From Pseudomonas alkylphenolica (GTDB lineage Bacteria; Pseudomonadota; Gammaproteobacteria; Pseudomonadales; Pseudomonadaceae), in NCBI RefSeq assembly GCF_000746525.1, contig NZ_CP009048.1, forward strand, positions 4,219,501 to 4,283,500: a stretch of DNA of 64,000 nucleotides. The letters run 5' to 3'. This document shows positions 43,573 to 52,581 of this stretch, in pieces. Below the pieces are notes generated by a model. The model made no database searches. It had not been told where the DNA came from and was given only the letters and a program-made list of their open reading frames with translations. The position numbers and the translations under genes were made by a program. Each line of letters begins with the position of its first letter. The first letter of the stretch is position 1.

Positions 43573-44697
43573 TCAGCATTGCCGATAGGGCAATGCCGTG
43601 CGTGCCTCTTCGGCATAGGCCAGCACCCCTGCCCGTTCCTGCTGCAAAAACTCCACCACGGCCCGGCGCAGTCCCGGATGCAGCAGGTAATGCCAGGAGC
43701 GGGTAATCACCGGCTCAAAGCCACGAATCAATTTGTGCTCCCCTTGCGCACCGGCATCAAAGCGCTGCAGCCCCTCGGCAATGGCAAAGTCCATGCCTTG
43801 ATAAAAGCAGGTCTCGAAATGCAGCCGGTCGAACTCATCCAGGCATCCCCAGTAGCGGCCATACAGACTGTCACCGCCTACCAGGCTGAAGGCCATGGCC
43901 ACATCACGCCCGGCCTGGCGCGCCATCACCACGCGGATCGCCGTCGGCATGCGCTCGGCCAGCAGGCTGAAGAACGAGCGGGTCAGATACGGCGCCCGAC
44001 GACGTACTGCATAAGTGTTGGCGTAGCAGGCAAAAACGAAATCCCATTGCGCCTCGCTCAGTTCATCACCACGGTACCAGCGAAACTCGATGCCCTGCCC
44101 CGCCACCTGCTCACGTTCTTTGCGCATCTGCTTGCGCTTGCGTGAGCTGAGGTTGTCGAGAAAGTCCTGAAAGTCCCGATAACCCTGATTGCGCCAGTGA
44201 AACTGGCACCCCAGGCGCTCCATCCAGCCTTCGCGACCGCGCATTAGTTCGTCAGCAAACTCATCGGTGAAATTGACATGCGCCCCCGACAAGCCCTGCT
44301 CCGCCAAGTCCTCGGTAAGCCGATCCATCAATTGCGCAGCAGCTTCGGGCTGACCCAATAGCCGTGGGCCACAGACCGGGGAAAACGGCACCGCACAGAG
44401 CAGCTTCGGGTAGTAGGCAATCCCCGCACGCTCGCAAGCGTCGGCCCAACCATGATCGAAGACGTATTCACCAAAGGAGTGGGTTTTCACATAGGCCGGC
44501 AGGGCAGCCTGAAGCTGTCCGTCAGCATCCGTCAGTGCGCGATGCGCAGGCGTCCAGCCAGTGCGTTTACTGGCACTGCCGCTATCTTCCAGGCTGCTCA
44601 GAAACGCGTGACGCAAAAACGGTTGCTCTGCTGGCACCAGGGCATCCCAGGCAGCAGGGGTGAGTTCGGCAAGGTGTGACAGGATAAGGTTAGGCAT
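43573..44697 (-). CDS. GNAT/FemAB-like protein of the DUF482 family
   Basis: A 374-residue protein from ATG 44697 (MPNLILSHLAELTPAAWDALV). DUF482 features are visible: PFLRHAFLSSLEDSGSAS near 27, YVFDHGWADACERAGIAYYPKLLCAVPFSPVCGPRLL near 80-115 and the C-terminal LHFETCFYQGMDFAIAEGLQRFDAGAQGEHKLIRGF. The fold is related to FemAB/GNAT acyltransferases, and some database entries call it a peptidogalycan biosynthesis protein; no substrate is established. No strong ribosome site is seen. A terminator for the upstream porin gene lies 29-52 bases before the start, so it must have its own promoter or depend on read-through. Confidence 0.82.
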   Translation of the reverse strand: MPNLILSHLAELTPAAWDALVPAEQPFLRHAFLSSLEDSGSASKRTGWTPAHRALTDADGQLQAALPAYVKTHSFGEYVFDHGWADACERAGIAYYPKLLCAVPFSPVCGPRLLGQPEAAAQLMDRLTEDLAEQGLSGAHVNFTDEFADELMRGREGWMERLGCQFHWRNQGYRDFQDFLDNLSSRKRKQMRKEREQVAGQGIEFRWYRGDELSEAQWDFVFACYANTYAVRRRAPYLTRSFFSLLAERMPTAIRVVMARQAGRDVAMAFSLVGGDSLYGRYWGCLDEFDRLHFETCFYQGMDFAIAEGLQRFDAGAQGEHKLIRGFEPVITRSWHYLLHPGLRRAVVEFLQQERAGVLAYAEEARTALPYRQC

Positions 44698-44725
44698 TGG
44701 CGCAGTCTGCCTCGTCGCGCAGACG

Positions 44726-44749
44726 AAAAAAAGCCCCGCAAAGCGGGGC
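44726..44749 (-). terminator. Rho-independent terminator of the porin gene
   Basis: On the minus strand GCCCCGC pairs with GCGGGGC around a three-base loop, followed by a run of seven T. It lies about 100 bases after the porin stop, beyond a REP doublet. Confidence 0.88.
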
Positions 44750-44759
44750 AATGCAGTTC

Positions 44760-44831
44760 GGTGGGAGCGGGCTTGCCCCGCGATCGCATGCTGTCAGTCA
44801 AATCGCATCGCGAGGCAAGCTCGCTCCCACC
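44760..44831. repeat. REP doublet (REPIN), one arm diverged
   Basis: Inverted REP arms with a spacer of about 22 bases. The right arm has compensating changes (GCGAGGCAAGCTCGC), so its own hairpin is kept although the sequence differs. It lies between the porin stop and its terminator. Confidence 0.88.
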
Positions 44832-44847
44832 CGAGGAGCGGTGTTGC

Positions 44848-46161
44848 TTAGAACACGTACTGCGCGCGCATTACGAAACCGTCGCCGCTGTCGTCGCCGG
44901 CAGCGTTCTCGGCATTGTCGACCTTGGTTTTGACGTACACACCGCTGAGCTTGATCGACTCGTTGGCGTACCAGTTCACACCGACGTTGTGCACTTTGGC
45001 TTCCACATCGCCAATATCGGCAAATGCGCCATTGTCATCGTCAGTGCTCAGGTGGTCGTAGCGGTAGAAGAGTTCCCAGGCACCGATCTGCTTGTTCTGC
45101 GGTTTGATGCTGTCGAATTTGCCCAGCTTGTAACCGCGCGCTTCACCAGTAAGGGTGTAGGCCAGTTGACCGTAGTAACCTTCGGACTTGATGTCGGAGA
45201 ACGCATCATCGTCAGCTTGCGTGTCACGCTTGATGTACTCACCCTGCACCGAAAACGGGCCCATGGCCCAGGCCGCTTCCAGGTTCCAGGCCTTGTCGGT
45301 GTCGTAGGCACCGGCCGGGGTGTTGTTGGCGCCACCGAGAACCAGGCGGTTGCCATTGTTACCGGCATCCTGGCCACCGTCGGTGCTCACGCCACGCATG
45401 CCCAGACGGCTGCGGATACGGCCATCGAATGCAGTGTCGGAGAGGTCGCGCTGGGCGTAGTTGATACCAAAGTGCAGGACATTACCCGCCTCGTGCATAG
45501 GTGCGAAGACGCCGCGCAGGTTGAACTGCTTGGTGCTGTCGCCGTCTTTGTCCTGGTTGGTCGCGTCTTTGGCAAACACACCCACCGAACCATACAGCGA
45601 GTCGCCGGCGTTACCGGATGCCTGCAGACCCATGCCGCCGTTGTGCGAGTTGGTCCAGTCGACCAGATCGTAAGCTGCGGTACGTTCCTGAGCCGTTACC
45701 CACTTGGAACTGGTGGCTTTCTCCAGACCGAACTCAGGGTCGAAACGGCCCACCTTGATCGACACCGGTTTGAAGCCGTTGTAAGCCAGGGAGGCTTCGT
45801 CGAAGTAGCCATCTTCGGAACGGTTGTCACCGCCGGAGTTGTGCGAGAAGTCGTAAGCAATCTGGTAGGCCCAGTCGGTGTACATCACCCCGCCCAGTTC
45901 CAGGTAAGCACGACGGAAGTAACCGGCGTCGGCAGTGTTGCCGTTCTTGGTGTAGAAACCGTCAAAACGGCTGTAGTCAGCCTGAACACGACCGCCCAGT
46001 TTGAAGCTGAATTCCTTGTCGGTGGTAGCGACCTCGAGGCCACCCTTGGTCTTGACTACGATATCGGCGCCGTCGGTGGTCACGGTACCCGCAAAAGCCT
46101 GGGCGGTAACGGCCATGGCCAAGGCGCTGGCTGCGAAACCTGCGAAGTGCTTACGGATCAT
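44848..46161 (-). CDS. OprP/OprO-type phosphate- or polyphosphate-selective porin
   Basis: A 437-residue outer membrane porin. A signal peptide ([24 protein letters not shown]) is followed by a 16-strand barrel with the OprP signatures [49 protein letters not shown] and a terminal aromatic (RAQYVF). In P. aeruginosa oprP and oprO sit close to the same sigma/KAS III genes as here, which supports orthology with that pair; phosphate versus polyphosphate preference cannot be decided from the sequence. A poor Pho-box-like element lies 115 bases upstream. It ends in a REP doublet and an intrinsic terminator. Confidence 0.9.
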   Translation of the reverse strand: MIRKHFAGFAASALAMAVTAQAFAGTVTTDGADIVVKTKGGLEVATTDKEFSFKLGGRVQADYSRFDGFYTKNGNTADAGYFRRAYLELGGVMYTDWAYQIAYDFSHNSGGDNRSEDGYFDEASLAYNGFKPVSIKVGRFDPEFGLEKATSSKWVTAQERTAAYDLVDWTNSHNGGMGLQASGNAGDSLYGSVGVFAKDATNQDKDGDSTKQFNLRGVFAPMHEAGNVLHFGINYAQRDLSDTAFDGRIRSRLGMRGVSTDGGQDAGNNGNRLVLGGANNTPAGAYDTDKAWNLEAAWAMGPFSVQGEYIKRDTQADDDAFSDIKSEGYYGQLAYTLTGEARGYKLGKFDSIKPQNKQIGAWELFYRYDHLSTDDDNGAFADIGDVEAKVHNVGVNWYANESIKLSGVYVKTKVDNAENAAGDDSGDGFVMRAQYVF

Positions 46162-46275
46162 CGAAGAAGCTCCCCTACTTTATGGTCTTGATAATGTTGG
46201 AAAAACACGCGGCTTGAGCCACTTGTGCTGGGGAGGAATCTTGGCGGGGGGTTATGTCAGATCAGTGGCTTTTAT

Positions 46276-46293
46276 ATAAATGTTTTGTTACAG
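46276..46293 (-). promoter_or_regulatory. Weak Pho-box-like element upstream of the porin
   Basis: Read on the minus strand, CTGTAAC-AAAA-CATTTAT has the 7-4-7 layout of a PhoB site but matches the CTGTCAT half-site consensus at only about 9 of 14 positions. Its position suits a promoter of the OprP-type gene, and its match is weak. Confidence 0.25.
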
Positions 46294-46326
46294 GGGAACT
46301 TTTTACTTCGAATAAGAATAAGCCAG

Positions 46327-46347
46327 AAAGCCCCGTTGCAGGGCCTT
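46327..46347 (-). terminator. Possible terminator after the anti-sigma gene
   Basis: On the minus strand AAGGCCC pairs with GGGCTTT around a 7-base loop, 13 bases after the anti-sigma stop codon. The following sequence is only moderately T-rich. Confidence 0.45.
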
Positions 46348-46359
46348 CCGGCGCGATTT

Positions 46360-46599
46360 TCAGGGTTTGTCTTGAGTTCGCTGGGCGTCTGTCATGCGCT
46401 GGACGATTTCGTCAATGTCGTCTACCGGCGCCTCCGGCAGCGCCTTGATCGTCGCCTGGGTCAAACGCATCTGCTTGATGAACCGTCGACAGCTTTTGCA
46501 AAACAACAGGTGCTGGCGAGCCAGCAGTTTTTCACCCAGGGGAAGTTCTCCATCCAGGTAATCGCTTGAGCGGGCGACAAGTTCCTTGCAGGTCAGCAT
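46360..46599 (-). CDS. Zinc-finger anti-sigma factor (putative)
   Basis: A 79-residue protein with the ZAS signature H-x3-C-x2-C at His30, Cys34 and Cys37 (RQHLLFCKSCRRF), preceded by a further Cys4 and the LDGELP segment common in mycothiol/zinc-type anti-sigma factors. It has no membrane helix, so it should act in the cytoplasm. Its start overlaps the end of the sigma factor gene by 7 bases, the usual arrangement for a sigma/anti-sigma pair. The signal that releases the sigma factor is unknown; a redox signal at the Zn-Cys site is possible. Confidence 0.85.
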   Translation of the reverse strand: MLTCKELVARSSDYLDGELPLGEKLLARQHLLFCKSCRRFIKQMRLTQATIKALPEAPVDDIDEIVQRMTDAQRTQDKP

Positions 46600-47210
46600 T
46601 GGCCGGTTTCCTCGAAATGTTCCAGGGTCGCGAAGACCTTCAGCCGTGCCCGGTGCAGCAGCACGCGGACATTGGAGAGCGAAATATCGAGAAGATTACA
46701 GATTTGCTCCAGCTCCAGTCCCTGGCGTTCGCGCAGCACCAGAACGCTGCTCTGCAGCTCGGACAGGCTGAGCAAAGTATGTTCAAGGCACTCGCGCAAC
46801 TCATCCTGGCTGAGCAAGGCTTCGGGCGAGTCTTCATGCCAGGCCGAAGGCGCTAACAGCCAATGGCCATCGCCGGCGAATCGCTCATCGCCGACGGTGC
46901 CATGTGGCGCAGGCAGGTCGTCGAGCAGTACTTCCCGGCGGTTCTGTTTGTAGCGGTTTTTTGCCGTGTTGGCCGTGATGGTCAGCAGCCAGGTCTTGAG
47001 ACTGGAACGCTGCTGGAACCCTGCCAGGTTGCGTACCACCGCCAGCCAGGCATCCTGCACCACCTCGTCGGCATTGCGGCTGCCAACAATGGCATAAGCC
47101 ACTGCGCGCATGGCGCCCTGATAGGTGTCTACCAGTTCCTTGAAAGCCGGCTGCTCGCCTGCGAGCAACCGTTCGAGCAAGCGGCCTTGTTCTTCGCCCA
47201 TTATCGCCAT
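46593..47210 (-). CDS. ECF-type RNA polymerase sigma factor
   Basis: A 205-residue sigma-70 family protein. Region 2 covers about 10-80 (FKELVDTYQGAMRAVAYAIVGSRNADEVVQDAWLAVVRNLAGF) and region 4 about 140-195 (LSELQSSVLVLRERQGLELEQICNLLDISLSNVRVLLHRAR). ATG 47210 is used; ATG 47201 is also possible. It corresponds to the PA3285-type factor that, as I recall, sits beside oprP/oprO and the KAS III gene in P. aeruginosa. The downstream overlapping gene is a probable anti-sigma. Its regulon is unknown to me, and I could not find a convincing autoregulatory promoter upstream. Confidence 0.9.
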   Translation of the reverse strand: MAIMGEEQGRLLERLLAGEQPAFKELVDTYQGAMRAVAYAIVGSRNADEVVQDAWLAVVRNLAGFQQRSSLKTWLLTITANTAKNRYKQNRREVLLDDLPAPHGTVGDERFAGDGHWLLAPSAWHEDSPEALLSQDELRECLEHTLLSLSELQSSVLVLRERQGLELEQICNLLDISLSNVRVLLHRARLKVFATLEHFEETGQC

Positions 47211-47270
47211 CCATCCGTCGTTGTGTCGGTAGAGTTCGATTAGACGGTTTTGTTACAAATCCAGCCAGCA

Positions 47271-47307
47271 ACAAAAGGGACGCCCGCTGTGGGGCGCATC
47301 CTTTTGT
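47271..47307. terminator. Bidirectional terminator-like hairpin between sigma and KAS III genes
   Basis: ACAAAAGG plus GACGCCC pairs with GGGGCGCATCCTTTTGT; one base is unpaired. The stem ends in T runs on both strands. On the minus strand it follows the KAS III stop codon by about 45 bases. Confidence 0.8.
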
Positions 47308-47316
47308 TTCAAGGCA

Positions 47317-47344
47317 GAACCGTCTTACTGTTGTCAGACGGTTC
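47317..47344. repeat. Inverted repeat next to the KAS III stop codon
   Basis: GAACCGTCT and AGACGGTTC form a perfect 9-base stem around a 10-base loop. It begins 7 bases after the KAS III stop on the minus strand and lies ahead of the stronger terminator hairpin; it has no T run of its own. Confidence 0.7.
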
Positions 47345-47351
47345 GCAGGCT

Positions 47352-48473
47352 TCAGCGCTTGCGCAGAATCACGCTACCGATGGAGTAGCCGGCACCGAAG
47401 GAGCTCAGTACGCCCAGAGCGCCTTTTGCCAGATCGTCCTGATGTTTGTGCAAGGCGATCACCGAGCCCGCCGAGCTGGTGTTGGCGTAGCTGTCGAGAA
47501 TCACCGGTGCCTCTTCTTCCAGGGCATCGCGACCGAGCAGCTTCTTGACGATCAGGTGGTTCATGCTCAGGTTGGCCTGGTGCAGCCAGAAGCGCTTGAC
47601 GTCACTGACACTGATGTTGTTTTCAGCCAGGTGCTGGGCGATCAGCTCGGCCACCATCGGGCAGACCTCACGGAACACCTTGCGGCCTTCCTGGACAAAG
47701 AGCTTGTCCGGGGCGCCGATGCCCTCCTCGGCCGCTCGGTTGAGGAAGCCGAAGTTGTTGCGGATATTGTTGGAGAACTGGGTCAGCAGCTTGGTGCTGA
47801 CGATGTCGAACTGATGCGCCGAGGTGGCCAGGTCGGCACGCTCGACCAGTACTGCGGTGGCGGCGTCACCGAAGATGAAGTGGCTGTCGCGGTCACGGAA
47901 GTTCAGGTGGCCGGTGCAGATTTCCGGGCTGATCACCAGAATCGCGCGGGCCTGACCCAGTTGCACGCTGTTGCAGGCCGTCTGGATGCCGAAGGTGGCC
48001 GAAGAGCAGGCGACGTTCATGTCGAAGCCAAAGCCGTTGATACCCAGGGCCTGTTGCACTTCGATGGCAATCGCCGGGTACGGTCGCTGCAGGTTGGAGC
48101 AGGCGACGATCACCGCATCGACATCGGCAGCGGTACGGCCTGCGCGTTGCAGGGCCTGTTCGGCAGCCGCCACGGCCATCTGGCAGAGAATCGACGGTTC
48201 GTCGTTGGTGCGCTCCGGCAAGCGTGGCTTCATGCGTTGTGGATCGAGGATACCGTCCTTGTCCATGACAAAGCGGCTCTTGATCCCCGAGGCCTTTTCG
48301 ATGAAGGCGGCGCTGGATTCGGCCAGGGCCTGCACTTCGCCACGCTCGATGGCCTCGGCATTGTCAGCGTTGAACTGCTGCACATAGGCGTTGAAAGACT
48401 CCACCAGCTCTTCGTTGGAAATGCTGTTGGCCGGGGTATACAGGCCGGTGCCGCTGATGACGACGTTATGCAC
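47352..48473 (-). CDS. Beta-ketoacyl-ACP synthase III, PA3286-like
   Basis: A 373-residue thiolase-fold enzyme with a GTG start at 48473, chosen for the AGAGGA ribosome site and because VHNVVISGTGLYTP is the family start. The catalytic triad is complete: Cys156 (NVACSSATFG), His298 (WLHQAN) and Asn331 (YANTSSAG). The gene neighbourhood matches P. aeruginosa PA3286, which I recall as condensing octanoyl-CoA from beta-oxidation with malonyl-ACP, a shunt that returns fatty acid degradation products to synthesis. Canonical FabH is shorter, about 320 residues; the extra residues lie in the N-terminal third (VQQFNADNAEAIERGEVQAL). Confidence 0.9.
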   Translation of the reverse strand: MHNVVISGTGLYTPANSISNEELVESFNAYVQQFNADNAEAIERGEVQALAESSAAFIEKASGIKSRFVMDKDGILDPQRMKPRLPERTNDEPSILCQMAVAAAEQALQRAGRTAADVDAVIVACSNLQRPYPAIAIEVQQALGINGFGFDMNVACSSATFGIQTACNSVQLGQARAILVISPEICTGHLNFRDRDSHFIFGDAATAVLVERADLATSAHQFDIVSTKLLTQFSNNIRNNFGFLNRAAEEGIGAPDKLFVQEGRKVFREVCPMVAELIAQHLAENNISVSDVKRFWLHQANLSMNHLIVKKLLGRDALEEEAPVILDSYANTSSAGSVIALHKHQDDLAKGALGVLSSFGAGYSIGSVILRKR

Positions 48474-48675
48474 GGTCGTTCCTCTGTTCAGGGGCCGATG
48501 CCGATCGGGCAACGGCCTGTTCGATTCGGTCAGCTGGCACGAACGTACCAACTTTTACACGCAATAACCCCGTCAGCGCGAGCGCTGCCGGGCACTTCAT
48601 TCGGTAAGCGCTGCTGCCGGCAGGATGGGCGCGGCAGCGGCGAATATCGGCCAAGTGTGCCACAACTGCAGCCGT

Positions 48676-51600
48676 TTAGGCTTCTACCTGACTCCATTGC
48701 TTGCTGAGTCGTTTGTCCGAAACCGGCACCTTGGTGCCGAGCTGCTGAGCGAACAGCGACACCCGGTATTCTTCCAGCCACCAGCGGTACAGGGTCAGTT
48801 GTTCGTCACGCTTGCCCTCCTGGGCATGTTTGTCAGCGCGGGTCTTGTACTGGGTCCACAGATTGCCCAGCTCACCGCTCCAGACCCGGTCCTTCTGCAC
48901 CTGGGAGCCGAGCTTCTCCAGGCGCAATTCGATGGCCTTGAGGTAGCGCGGCAGCTCCTTGAGCCACAGCCCCGGGGTTTCGCGGACAAAGCCCGGATAG
49001 ACCAGATTGCCGAGCTGCTGTTTGATGTCATTGAGCGCCACGGCCTGAGCCAGGTCGATCTTGCCCTTGAAGCGTTTTTGCAGACCGTGCCAGAGCTTGA
49101 GGATCTCCAGGGTCAGGCGGGCCAGGCGTTCGGCATGCTCGGTCCAGCTGCCGCGCTTGCGCTCTGCCAGGGAAGCCAGGCCGGCACCATCGCGAGGCAG
49201 ATGCTCTTCTCCGTCGAGAATGCAGCTATCGAGGCTGGCCAGGAGGATATCCTCGACCAAGGCATCGATACGCCCCAGCTCGCGGTACAGCAAACCCAGT
49301 TCAGTCAGCCCCGGGAGCTTGCCGCGCAGGAACTTGGCCGGTTCGGCCAGCTGTTGCAGGAGCAGACGCTGCAAGGCGCGGCGGTGCTGGAACTCGGCCT
49401 CGGCCTGGGTCGAGAAACGCCCTTCCTTGACCGTACCGTTTTCTTCCACCAAGGCCGGGTACACGGTCATCGATAGCCCGGCGATCTTCTGCTGGGCGGT
49501 CTCGGCAACCTGGGCAAAGGCCTTGGCCTGTACTGGCTGCTGGCTTTTCTCGGTTTGCGGCACAGCCAGTGCGGCCTGGCTGGCGGCGACAAAGCGTGCG
49601 GTCAGCTCGGTCAGGTCGCGGCCTTCACCAAGAAACTTACCCTGACCATCGACCACTTCCAGGTTCATCTTCAGGTGGTTGTCGACCTGCCCGGCCGCTT
49701 CGGCCCAGGCTTCATCGCTGACCCGTGCGCCGGTCATGCGCAACAATTCCCGCCCCAGGGCCTGCGGCAACGAGCCTTCGGCGAAGGTCATGCGCTGCAA
49801 CGCCGCTTTGACGAAGTCCGGCACCGGCACAAAGTTCTTGCGCAAGGCCTTGGGCAAGTTGCGCACCAAGGCAATGCATTTGGCTTCGAGCAAACCTGGC
49901 ACCAGCCACTCCAGGCGCTCACCCGGCAAGCTTGGCAGCAATGGCGCCGGCACCCGCACGGTGACACCGTCGCGCGGATGGTTGGGTTCGAAGTGATAAC
50001 TCAAGGCCAGGCTCAGATCGCCCAGGCGCAAGGTGTCGGGATACTGCGCCGCCGTGACTTCGCTGGCTTCGCGCGCCAACACATCTTCTTCGCGCATGAT
50101 CAGCAGTTGCGGGTCTTTCTGGCTGTTGACCCGGTACCAGCTGTCGAAGGTCGCGGTCTGATGGATCTCGGCTGGCAAACGTGCTTCATAGAAGCCGTAC
50201 AGGGTCTCGTCATCGGCGAGAATATCCCGGCGCCGGGCCTTGGCCTCCAGCTCGTCGAGCTGCTCAAGCAGACGCCGGTTGGCGCTCAGGCACTTGGCCT
50301 TCGACTGGATCTCGCCGCCCACCAGCGCTTCGCGGATGAACAGCTCGCGGGACATCACCGGATCGATCGGCCCGAAGTGCACCGGGCGGCGGCCGACCAC
50401 GATCAGGCCGTACAGGGTAACCTGCTCATAAGCCACCACCTGGCCGCGCTTCTTCTCCCAGTGCGGCTCGAAATGGTTCTTCTTGATCAGGTGAGTGGCC
50501 AGTGGCTCGATCCAGTCCGGTTCGATCTTGGCCACCATGCGCGCATACAGCTTGGTGGTTTCGACCAGCTCGGCGGTCATGATCCACTGTGGACGCTTTT
50601 TGCCCAGTCCCGAAGACGGATGCACCCAGAAACGCCGCTGACGGGCGCCCAGGTAGTCGCCGTCTTCGGTCTTCTGGCCGATCTGGCTAAGCAGGCCGGA
50701 AAGAATCGCCTTGTGCAGTTTCGGGTAATCGGCCGGCTCTTTGTTGATGCTCAGCTGCAGGTCACGGCAGATCAGGCTCAACTGCCGATGGGCATCACGC
50801 CATTCACGCAGGCGCAGGTAGTTGAGGAAGTTCTTCCGGCACCAGTTGCGCAGCGGGCTGGCGGTCAGCGCCTGGCGCTGTTCTTCGAAACCACGCCACA
50901 GACTGACCAGCGCGGCAAAGTCCGAGTCGGCATCTTTCCACTGTGCATGCGCCTGGTCAGCAGCTTGCTGACGCTCCGGCGGACGCTCGCGCGGGTCTTG
51001 CACCGACAAGGCGCTGGCAACGATCAGCAGTTCACTGAGACTGCCCTGCTTGGCACCTTCGAGCAGCATGCGCCCCAGCCGCGGGTCGACCGGCAGGCGC
51101 GCCAGCTGACGCCCAAGCGGGGTGAGCTGGTTCTCGCGGTTGACCGCCGAGAGCTCCTGCAACAGGTTGAAGCCGTCGCTGATGGCCTTGCCATCCGGTG
51201 GCTCGATAAACGGGAAGGCGTCGATCTCACCCAGGCGCAGGTGCAGCATCTGCAGGATTACCGCCGCCAGGTTGGTACGCAGGATCTCGGGATCGGTAAA
51301 CGCTGGCCGTGCATTGAAGTCTTCTTCGCTGTACAGCCGCACGCAGATGCCCGGTTCGACCCGGCCACAGCGGCCTTTACGCTGGTTGGCACTGGCCTGT
51401 GACACCGCCTCGATCGGCAAACGCTGAACCTTGGCTCGGTAGCTGTAACGGCTGATCCGCGCGGTGCCGCTGTCGATCACATAGCGGATACCCGGCACCG
51501 TCAACGAGGTTTCGGCGACGTTGGTCGCCAGCACCACTCGCCGACCGGGGTGGGACTGGAAAATCTTCTGCTGCTCGGCGGGCGACAGCCGTGCATACAA

Positions 51601-52581
51601 CGGCAGGATCTCGGTGTGGCGCAGCTGCGCCTTGCGCAGCATTTCCGCAGCGTCCCGAATCTCGCGCTCGCCAGGCAGGAACACCAGCACGTCGCCCGGG
51701 CCTTTGCCCTGGCTGCGCTCATGGGCGGCAATCTCGTCGAGGGTGGCGAGAATCGCCTGATCAACCGTGAGGTCGTCCTCGACGCGGTTGCCCTCCTCGT
51801 CCTGCTCGCTGGTCAATGGCCGGTACCAGGTTTCTACCGGATAGGTGCGGCCAGAGACTTCGATGATTGGCGCGTCGTTGAAGTGCTTGGAGAAACGCTC
51901 CAGATCAATCGTCGCCGAGGTGATGATCACCTTGAGGTCCGGACGCCGCGGCAACAGGGTTTTCAGATAACCGAGCAGGAAGTCGATGTTCAGGCTGCGC
52001 TCGTGAGCTTCGTCGACGATGATGGTGTCGTAGCGCTCGAGAAAACGGTCGTGCTGGGTTTCGGCCAGGAGAATACCGTCGGTCATCAGCTTGACCAGGG
52101 TATTGGCGTCGCTCTGGTCTTCAAAACGCACCTGATAACCGACCAGTGCCCCCAGTGGCGTGCCCAGTTCTTCGGCCACCCGGGTGGCAACACTGCGCGC
52201 CGCGATCCGCCGCGGCTGGGTGTGAGCAATCAGACCATGCTGGCCACGCCCCAGCTCCAGGCAGATTTTCGGCAACTGGGTGGTTTTACCCGAGCCGGTT
52301 TCCCCGGCAATGATCAGCACCTGATGCGCGGCGAGGACTTTTTTGATTTCGTCACGCTTGGCGGCGATCGGCAGGCTGTCGTCGTAACGAATGCTCGGCA
52401 CGCTGGCCTTGCGCGCAGTGACCTGGGCACAGGACGCCTGGACCTTGTCGACCCACTGGGCCAGCTTCGCCTCGTCCGGGCGCTTGCGCAATTCATGCAG
52501 TTGCCGGCGCAAGCGATGGCGCTCGGCAATCATGGCGTGGTCGAGGTTTTTCAGCAGTTGATCGATAGCGTGGTCAGTCAT
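48676..52581 (-). CDS. hrpA: ATP-dependent RNA helicase HrpA
   Basis: A 1301-residue DEAH-box helicase, the normal HrpA size. Walker A is GETGSGKTTQLPKICLELG near 93, the DEAH box VDEAHERSLNIDFLLGYLK near 190, SAT motif ITSATID near 221 and motif VI QRKGRCGRVEPG near 393. The ratchet and OB domains follow to about residue 750, and the long C-terminal DUF3418 region (about 720-1290) is typical of bacterial HrpA. In E. coli HrpA helps rescue collided ribosomes by acting on the mRNA. It is a single gene, divergent from the small gene at 52768 and the putrescine unit. Confidence 0.96.
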   Translation of the reverse strand: MTDHAIDQLLKNLDHAMIAERHRLRRQLHELRKRPDEAKLAQWVDKVQASCAQVTARKASVPSIRYDDSLPIAAKRDEIKKVLAAHQVLIIAGETGSGKTTQLPKICLELGRGQHGLIAHTQPRRIAARSVATRVAEELGTPLGALVGYQVRFEDQSDANTLVKLMTDGILLAETQHDRFLERYDTIIVDEAHERSLNIDFLLGYLKTLLPRRPDLKVIITSATIDLERFSKHFNDAPIIEVSGRTYPVETWYRPLTSEQDEEGNRVEDDLTVDQAILATLDEIAAHERSQGKGPGDVLVFLPGEREIRDAAEMLRKAQLRHTEILPLYARLSPAEQQKIFQSHPGRRVVLATNVAETSLTVPGIRYVIDSGTARISRYSYRAKVQRLPIEAVSQASANQRKGRCGRVEPGICVRLYSEEDFNARPAFTDPEILRTNLAAVILQMLHLRLGEIDAFPFIEPPDGKAISDGFNLLQELSAVNRENQLTPLGRQLARLPVDPRLGRMLLEGAKQGSLSELLIVASALSVQDPRERPPERQQAADQAHAQWKDADSDFAALVSLWRGFEEQRQALTASPLRNWCRKNFLNYLRLREWRDAHRQLSLICRDLQLSINKEPADYPKLHKAILSGLLSQIGQKTEDGDYLGARQRRFWVHPSSGLGKKRPQWIMTAELVETTKLYARMVAKIEPDWIEPLATHLIKKNHFEPHWEKKRGQVVAYEQVTLYGLIVVGRRPVHFGPIDPVMSRELFIREALVGGEIQSKAKCLSANRRLLEQLDELEAKARRRDILADDETLYGFYEARLPAEIHQTATFDSWYRVNSQKDPQLLIMREEDVLAREASEVTAAQYPDTLRLGDLSLALSYHFEPNHPRDGVTVRVPAPLLPSLPGERLEWLVPGLLEAKCIALVRNLPKALRKNFVPVPDFVKAALQRMTFAEGSLPQALGRELLRMTGARVSDEAWAEAAGQVDNHLKMNLEVVDGQGKFLGEGRDLTELTARFVAASQAALAVPQTEKSQQPVQAKAFAQVAETAQQKIAGLSMTVYPALVEENGTVKEGRFSTQAEAEFQHRRALQRLLLQQLAEPAKFLRGKLPGLTELGLLYRELGRIDALVEDILLASLDSCILDGEEHLPRDGAGLASLAERKRGSWTEHAERLARLTLEILKLWHGLQKRFKGKIDLAQAVALNDIKQQLGNLVYPGFVRETPGLWLKELPRYLKAIELRLEKLGSQVQKDRVWSGELGNLWTQYKTRADKHAQEGKRDEQLTLYRWWLEEYRVSLFAQQLGTKVPVSDKRLSKQWSQVEA

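Noticed and set aside
44761..46191. Antisense frame of about 476 codons over the porin gene
   Set aside because: The porin on the other strand has a signal peptide, family motifs and a terminator; the antisense product has none.
49555..51402. Antisense frame of about 615 codons over hrpA
   Set aside because: hrpA motifs are unambiguous; the antisense product is Gln/Arg-rich and unlike any family.
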